Positions 1 through 6,061 of a DNA stretch of 15,365 nucleotides are shown here, one piece after another. The translations under genes and the position numbers were made by a program. The stretch is from an uncultured Oscillospiraceae bacterium (lineage in GTDB: Bacteria > Bacillota > Clostridia > Oscillospirales > Ruminococcaceae), in contig CAJTZM010000027.1 of the NCBI GenBank assembly GCA_910583935.1, positions 1 to 15,365 of the forward strand, in the 5' to 3' direction. The notes under the pieces are model-generated. The model was not told the DNA's origin and searched no databases. It worked only from the letters and a program-made list of their open reading frames with translations. Position 1 is the stretch's first letter; each line of letters begins with the position of its first letter.

Positions 1-119
1 CGCGCCGCCTCCTGCATGCGGCCGGACCAGCGAACCCGCTCGCCCAGAATCCGGCCCGCCTCCGGCGGCTTTTCCTCGTCCGCCGCCGCCTGCATCCTCT
101 TGATCCATTCTTTTTCCAT
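1..119 (-). CDS. partial phage protein, probably portal (N-terminal 39 residues only)
   Basis: An ATG at 119-117 lies 7 nt after the stop of the large terminase gene and opens a frame that runs off the left edge. A purine-rich GGGGGAACGGG stretch in the end of the terminase gene can serve as a ribosome binding site. The visible residues begin MEKEWIKRM and are charged and helical, with no domain recognisable on their own. The portal call rests on gene order alone: in tailed phages of Firmicutes the portal gene usually follows the large terminase. It could instead be a short protein lying between the two. The reading frame is well supported and the function is inference. Confidence 0.5.
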   Translation of the reverse strand, partial: MEKEWIKRMQAAADEEKPPEAGRILGERVRWSGRMQEAA

Positions 120-126
120 CGCCTGT

Positions 127-1407
127 TTACCCGTTCCCCCTTCTCCCCCAGATCGGCTCGGTTGCGTAGCGCACCGCGTCGATGTGGTGGTTGTCCCTGT
201 CCGGATACCCCGAAAGAATCTGTCCGTCTCTTCCCCGGTCGTACCGGTAGGTCAAAAATTCCCGGAGCGTGTCCGGGCACCGCGCCGGATCAATCCGGAT
301 TTTGTGCAGCCCCTGCAGCCAGTGAAAGGAATAGCCCACGCTCCCCGGACCCTTGGCCGCCCCGCGGCAGAAAAGCCCGTATTCCCGGTAGTCCTCCACG
401 CTTTTGGGCTCGGCGCTGTCGGCGGTGATCTGCTCGCCGGCCCCCACCCCCAGCGCCTTGATGCGGCCGGCCGTCTCCCGGTTGACCTCCTTGTAGCAGG
501 TCAGCTCGCAGAAAATGTACAAATCCCGCCGGGCCGCGTCGTAGTATACCCGGTTAAACGCCCACGGATCCGGATAAAAGCCCCAGTCCACCCCGGAGAG
601 AATCCGGTCAAACCGCCGGATCCGCCCGTCCTCTATGGGCTGGGATACAACGTTGTCGAACACGCTGTCCCCCAGCCCCATGGGAATGCCCAGATATTCC
701 TGCTTGTACGCCCGGGGATTCTCCCGCTCTAAAAAGCGGGCGTCGTCTAAAAACCTCTCGCCCAGCCATTGGGGCGGCAGCTGGGTGTAGTCCGAATGAT
801 GCACCCACCGCCCCGGGCGGGACCGGCGGGCCCACTGGTTGACCCAGTGGCTCTCCAGCGGCGGCGGGTTAAAGCTTTTAAAGCAGTAAAAGGGCCCCTC
901 CCCCCGCAGAATCGACTGCTCCGCGCTGCGCACCTTCTCTTCCTCAAATTGGTCCAGCTCCTCGAACCACAGCGCCCCCGGATAGCCGAACGGGAACTTT
1001 AAGGACTTGAGCTTTCCCGGATCGTCCATGCCGAAAAACAGGATTTTTTGGCCGGTGGGCGCATACACCGCCTCCAGCGGCGACAGGGTAAACCGGCATA
1101 AATCCGCCATCCCCAGGGCCCTGGCCGCCCATTGCAGCTGAGCAAATACCGAGGACCGCAGCGTATTCCCCACCCGGCGGAATACCACCGCGTGCATGCT
1201 GGGATTTCGCAGCAGCGCCAGCCACAGCTCCACCGAGATAAAGCTGGATTTTCCCGAGCCCCGCCCGCCCTTGAGCACATATTCCCCGTGCTGGCTAAGC
1301 ACCCTTTGGTGCAGCGCGAAAAACGAAGGCGCGATTACGCGGCTAAGGGAAATTTCCTCCTGTCCCGGCGCATGGGACAACGCCGCCGCGCGCTTGTCAT
1401 CGCGCAT
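127..1407 (-). CDS. terL: phage terminase large subunit (PBSX-like)
   Basis: This is the ATP-driven DNA packaging motor and headful or site nuclease, which docks on the portal during capsid filling. The Walker A motif GGRGSGKS is near residues 47-54 and a Walker B-like LWFEELDQF follows about 100 residues later. The C-terminal RuvC-like nuclease keeps three acidic positions: SGVDWGF, ITADSAEPKS and HHIDAVRYA. A length of about 426 residues fits the PBSX/Terminase_3 families. The start is ambiguous: the ATG at 1407 is chosen here, and a TTG at 1416 in the same frame lies closer to the GGTGGTG stretch. Either start overlaps the end of the small terminase gene, so translation is probably coupled. 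Nothing suggests inactivation. Family assignment is firm and the exact start is not. Confidence 0.93.
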   Translation of the reverse strand: MRDDKRAAALSHAPGQEEISLSRVIAPSFFALHQRVLSQHGEYVLKGGRGSGKSSFISVELWLALLRNPSMHAVVFRRVGNTLRSSVFAQLQWAARALGMADLCRFTLSPLEAVYAPTGQKILFFGMDDPGKLKSLKFPFGYPGALWFEELDQFEEEKVRSAEQSILRGEGPFYCFKSFNPPPLESHWVNQWARRSRPGRWVHHSDYTQLPPQWLGERFLDDARFLERENPRAYKQEYLGIPMGLGDSVFDNVVSQPIEDGRIRRFDRILSGVDWGFYPDPWAFNRVYYDAARRDLYIFCELTCYKEVNRETAGRIKALGVGAGEQITADSAEPKSVEDYREYGLFCRGAAKGPGSVGYSFHWLQGLHKIRIDPARCPDTLREFLTYRYDRGRDGQILSGYPDRDNHHIDAVRYATEPIWGRRGNG

Positions 1408-1753
1408 CGTCCACAATCACCACCGGCGGCCTCGACTCCCGGTCCGGGCCCCGCCCCGTTCCCTTCGCCCCGGCGGACCCATCCTCCGCCAGAATGCTTC
1501 GCAGCTCCCGCACCGCGCCCAAGTCCCCCTCCAGCGCCTTTTGATACAAATTCCACGCGATCAGCTGCAAACGGTCCCGGTAGCGCACCGGCAGCCCCGC
1601 CTGCTTTAAAATCTCCTTCTGCTGCAGATCGGTCAGCGGCAGCTCCAATAAAAGCTGCATGCGCTGGCGAAGCTGGCAGCTTTTTTCCTGCGCCTGCCCT
1701 TCCCGGATCGCTTTGCCGTCCCTTTTGGTCTTCTCCTCAACCGTTTTGCCCAA
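1397..1753 (-). CDS. terS: probable phage terminase small subunit
   Basis: This is a 118-residue, mostly helical and charged protein encoded directly upstream of the large terminase and overlapping it by about 11 nt. Small terminases recognise the packaging site on phage DNA and regulate the large subunit. The N-terminal 30 residues are basic and hydrophilic. The middle, with LTDLQQKEILKQAG followed by LYQKALEGDLGAVRELRSIL, resembles the 'xxKAxxGDxxAxxxL' segment common in small terminase-like proteins of Firmicute phages. The start is TTG at 1753-1751, supported by a GGGAGG ribosome binding site 8-9 nt upstream; no ATG fits. The C-terminus is Gly/Pro/Arg-rich. The call combines position with this pattern, and no single diagnostic domain is certain by eye. 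Confidence 0.72.
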   Translation of the reverse strand: MGKTVEEKTKRDGKAIREGQAQEKSCQLRQRMQLLLELPLTDLQQKEILKQAGLPVRYRDRLQLIAWNLYQKALEGDLGAVRELRSILAEDGSAGAKGTGRGPDRESRPPVVIVDDAR

Positions 1754-1784
1754 TGAAAATAGCCTCCCTTCCCAAAAGCCCTTG

Positions 1785-1970
1785 TCAGATCTCCGCAGCC
1801 GCCCGGCCCCGGCCGGCGCCGGTCCGGTCCTTTTTGCGCGGCCGGTAGCGAATGCACCCGTCCGGGTCGCACCCGCGCAGCCTTCCTTCCTCTATGGCGA
1901 AATGACACGCGGGAAAATCCGGATAGCCGAACAGCTCCCGCCTGTAATAGCAGCTTTTACAGCGCTTCAT
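1785..1970 (-). CDS. small Cys-rich phage protein, putative zinc-binding
   Basis: This is a 61-residue protein at the head of the terminase operon. The ATG at 1970 follows GGGGGAAG at good spacing; a longer frame reaches 2075 but would start upstream of a poor binding site. Cysteines lie at positions 4, 7, 22, 34 and 39, with His23 next to Cys22: a CxxC, then ACH, then CDPxxC. This layout could hold one zinc ion. The C-terminal third is Arg/Lys-rich, which suits nucleic acid contact. A clear paralogue is encoded at 14463-14648, with the same positions for C22, H23, C34 and C39 and the shared stretch GRLRxCDP. Such proteins are common in Clostridia prophages but have no established function that I know of. 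Confidence 0.72.
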   Translation of the reverse strand: MKRCKSCYYRRELFGYPDFPACHFAIEEGRLRGCDPDGCIRYRPRKKDRTGAGRGRAAAEI

Positions 1971-2081
1971 TTTTCTTCCCCCTTTTTTGTGCCGCCCCGG
2001 CCAAGGACCGGCCGCCCTCTTTCCCCCCAAACCGTTTGGGCGGCTTTTGGGGGCGGCTGTGCGGCTTTTACCCACTCGAAA

Positions 2082-2097
2082 AAGAACTTATGTTCTT
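2082..2097. promoter_or_regulatory. LexA-like (SOS box) or repressor operator
   Basis: The 16-bp perfect inverted repeat AAGAAC-TTAT-GTTCTT contains GAAC-N4-GTTC, the core of the Gram-positive LexA (DinR) box CGAACRNRYGTTYC. It lies about +7 to +22 relative to the start point predicted from the leftward promoter, where a bound repressor could block the terminase operon. The flanking bases (A and T instead of C and G) and the first central base depart from the full consensus. It could instead be an operator for the CI-like repressor encoded at 2216. Confidence 0.5.
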
Positions 2098-2110
2098 CTC
2101 TGTTAAGACC

Positions 2111-2139
2111 ATTATAGCCCTCTCATTCAAAAAATGCAA
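2111..2139 (-). promoter_or_regulatory. leftward promoter of the terminase operon
   Basis: On the minus strand TTGCAT (2139-2134), a 17-bp spacer and a perfect TATAAT (2116-2111) form a sigma-A-type promoter. The predicted start is near 2104, just ahead of the GAAC-N4-GTTC palindrome. It gives a leader of about 130 nt before the Cys-rich gene. The -10 is consensus and the -35 matches only TTG. Confidence 0.6.
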
Positions 2140-2168
2140 TAGTTTTTTCGATTTTTTTGAAATCAATC

Positions 2169-2197
2169 TTTACAATCTTTTCTTTTTCTGTTATTCT
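2169..2197 (+). promoter_or_regulatory. promoter of the CI-like repressor (extended -10)
   Basis: TTTACA (2169-2174), a 17-bp spacer and TATTCT (2192-2197), preceded by TG one base upstream, form an extended -10 promoter. The predicted start near 2204 falls at the GAGGTGA ribosome binding site. The mRNA leader would then be only about 12 nt, comparable to the leaderless cI message from lambda PRM. It may also drive argS, since no terminator separates the genes. Confidence 0.45.
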
Positions 2198-2215
2198 TTT
2201 GTTGAGGTGATTTTC

Positions 2216-2608
2216 ATGTCAGTTTTCGGCGACAATCTGAGAAAAGCACGAAAGCAGCTGGGCCTGACCCAGCGCCAGCTGGCGGCGCGAATCGGCGCGC
2301 GGCATAACTCTGTCAGCAACTGGGAAACCGGGCAGAACGAACCGGATACCCTGACCATCCGCCGGCTTTGCGACGCGTTGTCCATTACGGCCAATGACCT
2401 ATTTATCGAGGATCCGTCCTCCCCCGCTCCCGTGAGCCGGGACGAGCTGAAGTTCGCTTTGTTTGAGGAAAGCGGCCAGAATATGGAGGACATGCTCCAG
2501 GAGGTCCTGGATTTCGCCCAGTTTGTCAAGGAAAAGCATCAAAGGCAAAAGGACCCGCAAAGCCCGCCCCCGCGCTATCCGATACTAGGAAAAAAGGAAG
2601 GACAGTAA
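2216..2608 (+). CDS. CI-like XRE-family repressor next to argS
   Basis: This 130-residue DNA-binding protein has an N-terminal lambda-repressor-type helix-turn-helix at residues 5-62; the recognition region includes TQRQLAARIGARHNSVSNWE. The ATG at 2216 follows GAGGTGA with 5-nt spacing; the frame is open upstream to 2036 but has no better start. Residues 76-107 form a helical tail (DELKFALFEES, then EVLDFAQFVKEKH) that closely resembles the tail of the second repressor at 13419-13787. There is no LexA/CI peptidase domain, so it would not self-cleave. It is divergent from the terminase operon, as expected of a prophage repressor. It ends only 4 nt before the argS start and has no terminator, so it is probably co-transcribed with that essential gene. 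Confidence 0.85.
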   Translation: MSVFGDNLRKARKQLGLTQRQLAARIGARHNSVSNWETGQNEPDTLTIRRLCDALSITANDLFIEDPSSPAPVSRDELKFALFEESGQNMEDMLQEVLDFAQFVKEKHQRQKDPQSPPPRYPILGKKEGQ

Positions 2609-2612
2609 GGCT

Positions 2613-4373
2613 ATGAAAGCAATTACCCAAACGCTCAGCGAGCTCGTCTCCCAGGCCTTTGCCGCCGCCGGATACGACCCCGGGCTGGGCGCCGTCACCG
2701 CCTCCGACCGGCTGGACCTGTGCCAGTTCCAGTGCAACGGCGCCTTTGCCGCCGCTAAGCTGTACCACAAGGCGCCCTTTGCCGTGGCGGACCAGGTGGC
2801 CCAGGTGCTGCAAAACGACAGCGCCTTTTCCAAGGTCGAGGTGGCCAAGCCCGGCTTTTTGAACCTGACCCTGGACGACGGCTATCTGCTAAAGCAGGCG
2901 AACGCCATCACCCAGGACCCCCATCTGGGCATCCCCCAGGCGCCGTCGCCCGCCGCCATTATCCTGGACTACGGCGGGCCCAATATCGCAAAGCCCCTGC
3001 ACATCGGGCATCTGCGCTCCGCCATCATCGGCGAATCCATCAAGCGGATTCTGCGGGCCGCCGGCCATACGGTGGTCGGCGATATCCACCTGGGGGACTG
3101 GGGCCTGCAGATCGGCCTGGTCATCACCGAGCTGCAGCAGCGCCATCCCGATTGGCGCTGCTTCTCGCCGGACTTTGACCCCCAGGCCGACGCGGTCCAG
3201 CCGCTGACCGCCGCCGAGCTCAACGAGGTGTATCCGCTGGCCAGCAAAAAAAGCAAGACCGACCCGGACTACGCCCAAAGAGCCCACCAGGCCACCTACG
3301 AGCTGCAGAACGGCCGGCCCGGCTATCTGGCATTGTGGCAGGAGATCCGGCGCGCCTCGGTGGCGGACATGAAAAGCAATTACCAAAAGCTGGGTGTGAC
3401 CTTTGATCTGTGGTACGGCGAAAGCGACGCCGGCCGCAATATCCCGCGGCTGATGGATATTCTGGACCAAAAAAAGCTTTTGACCGAAAGCGACGGCGCC
3501 ATGGTCGTCGAGGTGGCCGAGCCCCAGGATAAGGCGCCCATGCCGCCGGTCATCGTCCGCAAATCCGACCATTCCAGCATCTACGCCACCACCGACCTGG
3601 CGACCATCATCCAGCGGGAGGAGGATTTTCACCCGGACAAAATCTGGTATGTGGTGGATAACCGCCAGGAGCTGCACTTTACCCAGGTGTTTCGCTGCGC
3701 CAAAAAGGCGGGCCTGGTCCCGGCCGAAACCGAGCTTGCCTTTTTGGGCTTCGGCACCATGAATGGGACCGACGGAAAGCCCTATAAAACCCGCGACGGC
3801 GGCATTATGAAGCTGGAGGATATGATCGCCACCGTTACAAAAGGCGCCCAGGAAAAGCTGGAGGCCTCCAGCTTTGTGGACGAGGCCGACTACGAGGAAA
3901 TGGCCCGGCGGGTGGGGGTCGCCGCCATCAAGTTCGGCGACCTGATCAACCAGCGGGCCAAGGACTATGTGTTCGATTTAAACAAGTTTTTCTCCTTTGA
4001 GGGAAAAACCGGCACCTACCTTTTGTACACCGTCACCCGCATCAACTCCATCCTAAAAAAAGCCGGCGCACCGCGAGATCCGGCCGCCCCCATCTCCCGG
4101 GTGTATACCGATTCGGAGCGGGAGCTGCTTTTAAAAATCCTCATGACCGGCGATGTGTTCCAAAAGGCTTTGGGGGAAAAGGCGCCTAACTATCTGTGCG
4201 AGCACGCCTATCAGCTGGCCATCGCCTTTTCGAAGTTTTACCACGATAACCGGATCATCGATGAGCCGGACCCCGAGAAAAAGCAAAGCTGGCTTTCCCT
4301 AATCGCCCTGGTGCGCCGGGTGCTCTGCCTGCTGTTGGAGCTTTTGGGCATCGAGCCGGTGGAGCATATGTAA
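2613..4373 (+). CDS. argS: arginine-tRNA ligase
   Basis: Cytoplasmic class I aminoacyl-tRNA synthetase that charges tRNA-Arg with arginine using ATP. The N-terminal Arg-tRNA synthetase domain covers about residues 1-90. The HIGH signature is exact at residues 130-133 within KPLHIGHLRSA. The region corresponding to KMSKS is the degenerate form usual in ArgRS (GTMNGTDGKPYKTRDGG). The C-terminal DALR anticodon-binding domain ends with the typical LLGIEPVEHM. At 586 residues it is full length. A GGAAGG element and a nearer TAAGG precede the ATG, both inside or abutting the end of the upstream repressor gene. A 9-bp terminator follows the stop. No T-box leader is visible in the 400 bp upstream, so its regulation is unclear. 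Confidence 0.97.
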   Translation: MKAITQTLSELVSQAFAAAGYDPGLGAVTASDRLDLCQFQCNGAFAAAKLYHKAPFAVADQVAQVLQNDSAFSKVEVAKPGFLNLTLDDGYLLKQANAITQDPHLGIPQAPSPAAIILDYGGPNIAKPLHIGHLRSAIIGESIKRILRAAGHTVVGDIHLGDWGLQIGLVITELQQRHPDWRCFSPDFDPQADAVQPLTAAELNEVYPLASKKSKTDPDYAQRAHQATYELQNGRPGYLALWQEIRRASVADMKSNYQKLGVTFDLWYGESDAGRNIPRLMDILDQKKLLTESDGAMVVEVAEPQDKAPMPPVIVRKSDHSSIYATTDLATIIQREEDFHPDKIWYVVDNRQELHFTQVFRCAKKAGLVPAETELAFLGFGTMNGTDGKPYKTRDGGIMKLEDMIATVTKGAQEKLEASSFVDEADYEEMARRVGVAAIKFGDLINQRAKDYVFDLNKFFSFEGKTGTYLLYTVTRINSILKKAGAPRDPAAPISRVYTDSERELLLKILMTGDVFQKALGEKAPNYLCEHAYQLAIAFSKFYHDNRIIDEPDPEKKQSWLSLIALVRRVLCLLLELLGIEPVEHM

Positions 4374-4385
4374 ATCCGCCCCTTC

Positions 4386-4418
4386 GGACCGCTGTGAGCA
4401 GCGGTCCGTTTCTTTTTT
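4386..4418 (+). terminator. intrinsic terminator after argS
   Basis: A perfect 9-bp stem (GGACCGCTG with CAGCGGTCC) and a 4-base TGAG loop are followed by GTTTCTTTTTT. It begins 13 nt after the argS stop and ends the repressor-argS transcript. Confidence 0.9.
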
Positions 4419-4467
4419 CCATAAGCCCCGGACCCTTTGGGCAAAAAGCTTTGGGGGAATCGCCGGA

Positions 4468-4497
4468 TTGCCCTTTCCCCCGAATTGGTGCTATACT
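4468..4497 (+). promoter_or_regulatory. promoter of the CLC transporter gene
   Basis: TTGCCC (4468-4473), an 18-bp spacer and TATACT (4492-4497) form a plausible sigma-A promoter downstream of the argS terminator. It gives a leader of about 58 nt. I looked for a crcB-type fluoride riboswitch in this leader and saw no convincing match. Confidence 0.5.
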
Positions 4498-4562
4498 ATT
4501 TACCGGTAAAGGCCTTTGGGATTTTTCCCGCTGCGCCAAAGCCACGAAAGGAAGCGTGTCGT

Positions 4563-5825
4563 ATGCAAAAAGCATTAGTATTGGATCGGCTTCGCGCCGC
4601 GGGCCGGTATGTTCTGGCCTTTGTCCGCTGGGGACTGCTGGCCGCCCTGACCGGCCTGGCGGGCGGCGGGGTGGGCACCCTGTTTCATAAGGCGGTGGAA
4701 TATGCCACCGGCGTACGCCTGGCCCACGGCTGGATTTTGTACCTGCTGCCGGTGGGCGGCCTTCTCATCGTGGGCCTGTACCATCTGCTGGGCACCCCGG
4801 AGGGCTTTGGCACCAACCAGATTCTGGACGCGATCCGCGGCGAAAGCAAGGTCCCGCTGGCGCTGGCCCCGCTGATCTTTTTAAGCACCGTCATTACCCA
4901 CCTGTGCGGCGGCTCCGCCGGCCGGGAGGGCGCGGCATTGCAGCTGGGCGGCTCCATCGGCTCGCAGCTGGGCGGCCTTTTTCACCTGGACGAAAAGGAC
5001 CGGCACATCCTCATAATGTGCGGCATGAGCGCCGTGTTCGCCGCCCTTTTCGGCACCCCGCTCACCGCCACCTTTTTCGCCATGGAGGTCATCAGCATCG
5101 GGGTGATCTACTACGCAGGGCTGGTCCCCTGCATCATCGCCTCCCTCACCGCCTATGGGGTGTCGCTTTTATTCGGCGCCGAGCCGGTGCGCTTTTCCTT
5201 GGCGCAGGTGCCAAGGACCTCCCTGCCCAGCATCCTGCAGGTCATCGTCCTGTCCGCCCTGTGCGCCGCACTGTCCATCCTCTTCTGCCTTTCTATGCAC
5301 AAGACCGGCCACCTGCTGCAAAAATGGATCCCGAACGGCTTTCTGCGGGCCTTTTTGGGCGGCTGCGCTATCCTCGTCTTTACCCTTTTGGCAGGCACCA
5401 CCGCCTATAACGGCGCCGGGATGGAGGTCATCGGCCAGGCCATCGCCGGCTTCGCCCGGCCCGAGGCCTTTGCCTTAAAGCTTTTGTTCACCGCCGTGAC
5501 CATCGGCGCCGGCTTTAAGGGCGGCGAAATCGTGCCCACCTTTTTTATCGGCTCCACCTTCGGCTGCGTCGTTGGGTCGCTTTTGGGCCTGGACCCGGGC
5601 TTCGGCGCCGCCGTGGGGCTCATCGCCCTGTTCTGCGGCGTGGTCAACAGCCCGGTGGCCTCTATGCTTTTGAGCATCGAGCTGTTCGGTGCCCAAGGAC
5701 TGGTGCTGTTCACCATCGCCTGCGGGGTCAGCTTTATGCTCTCGGGCTACTATGGCCTCTACAGCAGCCAGAAGATCGTCTATTCCAAGCTGCGGGCCGA
5801 ATATATCAATATCCACGCAAAATAA
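4563..5825 (+). CDS. CLC-family anion transporter, probably CLC-F type (fluoride/proton antiporter)
   Basis: This 420-residue polytopic membrane protein of the CLC family has many hydrophobic helices and no C-terminal CBS domains. The selectivity motif is GGSAGREGA at residues 116-124, with the gating glutamate at 122; canonical chloride CLCs have GREGP. The second signature is GFKGGEIVPTFFIG, and the inner-gate region reads FGTPLTATFFAMEVI. GGSAGREG, FKGGE..P.FFIG and the length are what I associate with the CLC-F branch, which expels fluoride in exchange for protons, rather than with EriC chloride exchangers. Substrate is inference. The ATG at 4563 has AAAGGAAG 8 nt upstream; the frame is open to 4437, but that start would lie upstream of the promoter. 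It is a single gene with its own promoter. Confidence 0.87.
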   Translation: MQKALVLDRLRAAGRYVLAFVRWGLLAALTGLAGGGVGTLFHKAVEYATGVRLAHGWILYLLPVGGLLIVGLYHLLGTPEGFGTNQILDAIRGESKVPLALAPLIFLSTVITHLCGGSAGREGAALQLGGSIGSQLGGLFHLDEKDRHILIMCGMSAVFAALFGTPLTATFFAMEVISIGVIYYAGLVPCIIASLTAYGVSLLFGAEPVRFSLAQVPRTSLPSILQVIVLSALCAALSILFCLSMHKTGHLLQKWIPNGFLRAFLGGCAILVFTLLAGTTAYNGAGMEVIGQAIAGFARPEAFALKLLFTAVTIGAGFKGGEIVPTFFIGSTFGCVVGSLLGLDPGFGAAVGLIALFCGVVNSPVASMLLSIELFGAQGLVLFTIACGVSFMLSGYYGLYSSQKIVYSKLRAEYINIHAK

Positions 5826-5871
5826 AACGACCGCTTTTCCGCGTGTGCCTTACAAATTTTTCAAAAATCGC

Positions 5872-5902
5872 TTGACCTTAGAGCCACTCCATCCTTTATA
5901 CT
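5872..5902 (+). promoter_or_regulatory. MerR-type promoter with 19-bp spacer, for the ABC exporter operon
   Basis: TTGACC (5872-5877) and TATACT (5897-5902) are both near consensus but are separated by 19 bp, the over-long spacing that MerR-family activators correct by twisting DNA. The spacer begins CTTAGAG and contains ACTC, resembling one good half and one decayed half of the CCTTAGAG/CTCTAAGG dyad seen at MerR-family promoters. No MerR-type regulator is encoded in this window. Confidence 0.6.
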
Positions 5903-6061
5903 GGGTAATGGCTTGGCGGCCAGCCCATCTGCCCCGCAGCCCGGCGCAGGTGGGCTTTTTTCGGTGCTCCCCCACCGATTTTAAGCGGACGCGGCGGCCT
6001 TTATGCGACGGCAGGCCCCCGGTCCGGCCACCCTTTTGACTTTATAAAGGAGGGATTTTTT
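5903..6061 (+). other. leader region of the ABC exporter operon
   Basis: Between the promoter and the first ABC gene lie two hairpins in a row. The first is a strong terminator (5923-5961). The second is a 6-bp stem at 5961-5978 (TCGGTG with CACCGA) followed by TTTT. A 43-codon frame starts at the ATG at 5908, essentially at the predicted transcript start and without a ribosome binding site; it runs through both hairpins and stops at 6039, 22 nt before the ABC start. This layout fits an attenuated leader but does not prove one. Confidence 0.4.
5923..5961 (+). terminator. intrinsic terminator inside the exporter leader (attenuator candidate)
   Basis: A 10-bp stem, GCCCATCTGC with GCAGGTGGGC (one G-U pair), and a GC-rich loop of 13 nt are followed by six T. 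It begins about 14 nt after the predicted start from the 5872-5902 promoter and 98 nt after the CLC stop codon. It can end CLC transcripts, but it must be read through for the exporter to be expressed from its own promoter. Confidence 0.8.

Larger units (their letters stand above)
1..2139 (-). mobile_element. edge of a prophage: terminase module
   Basis: Four minus-strand genes, packed with short gaps or overlaps, form a phage packaging module: a Cys-rich small protein, the small terminase, the large terminase and the start of a probable portal. They share one convincing promoter, whose -35 element ends at 2139. The module continues past the left edge of the window, so the element's far end cannot be seen. 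The right limit is set at the promoter; the adjacent CI-like repressor (2216-2608) may also belong to it. No integrase or attachment site is visible at this end. Whether the prophage is intact cannot be judged. Confidence 0.75.

Noticed and set aside
16..732. Long plus-strand open frame of 238 codons opposite the large terminase
   Set aside because: It is an antisense frame of a clear terminase gene in GC-rich DNA, is Pro/Arg/Val-rich and has no family pattern.
2889..3677. 262-codon minus-strand frame inside argS
   Set aside because: Antisense of an intact argS with low-complexity His/Gly/Val composition and no binding site; a codon-bias shadow.
4437..4562. N-terminal extension of the CLC gene
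   Set aside because: It would begin upstream of the predicted promoter and right behind the argS terminator; the ATG at 4563 has a good binding site and a normal CLC N-terminus.
4498..4562. Fluoride riboswitch ahead of the CLC gene
   Set aside because: Sought because of the CLC-F resemblance, but the leader lacks recognisable crcB-motif conserved segments.
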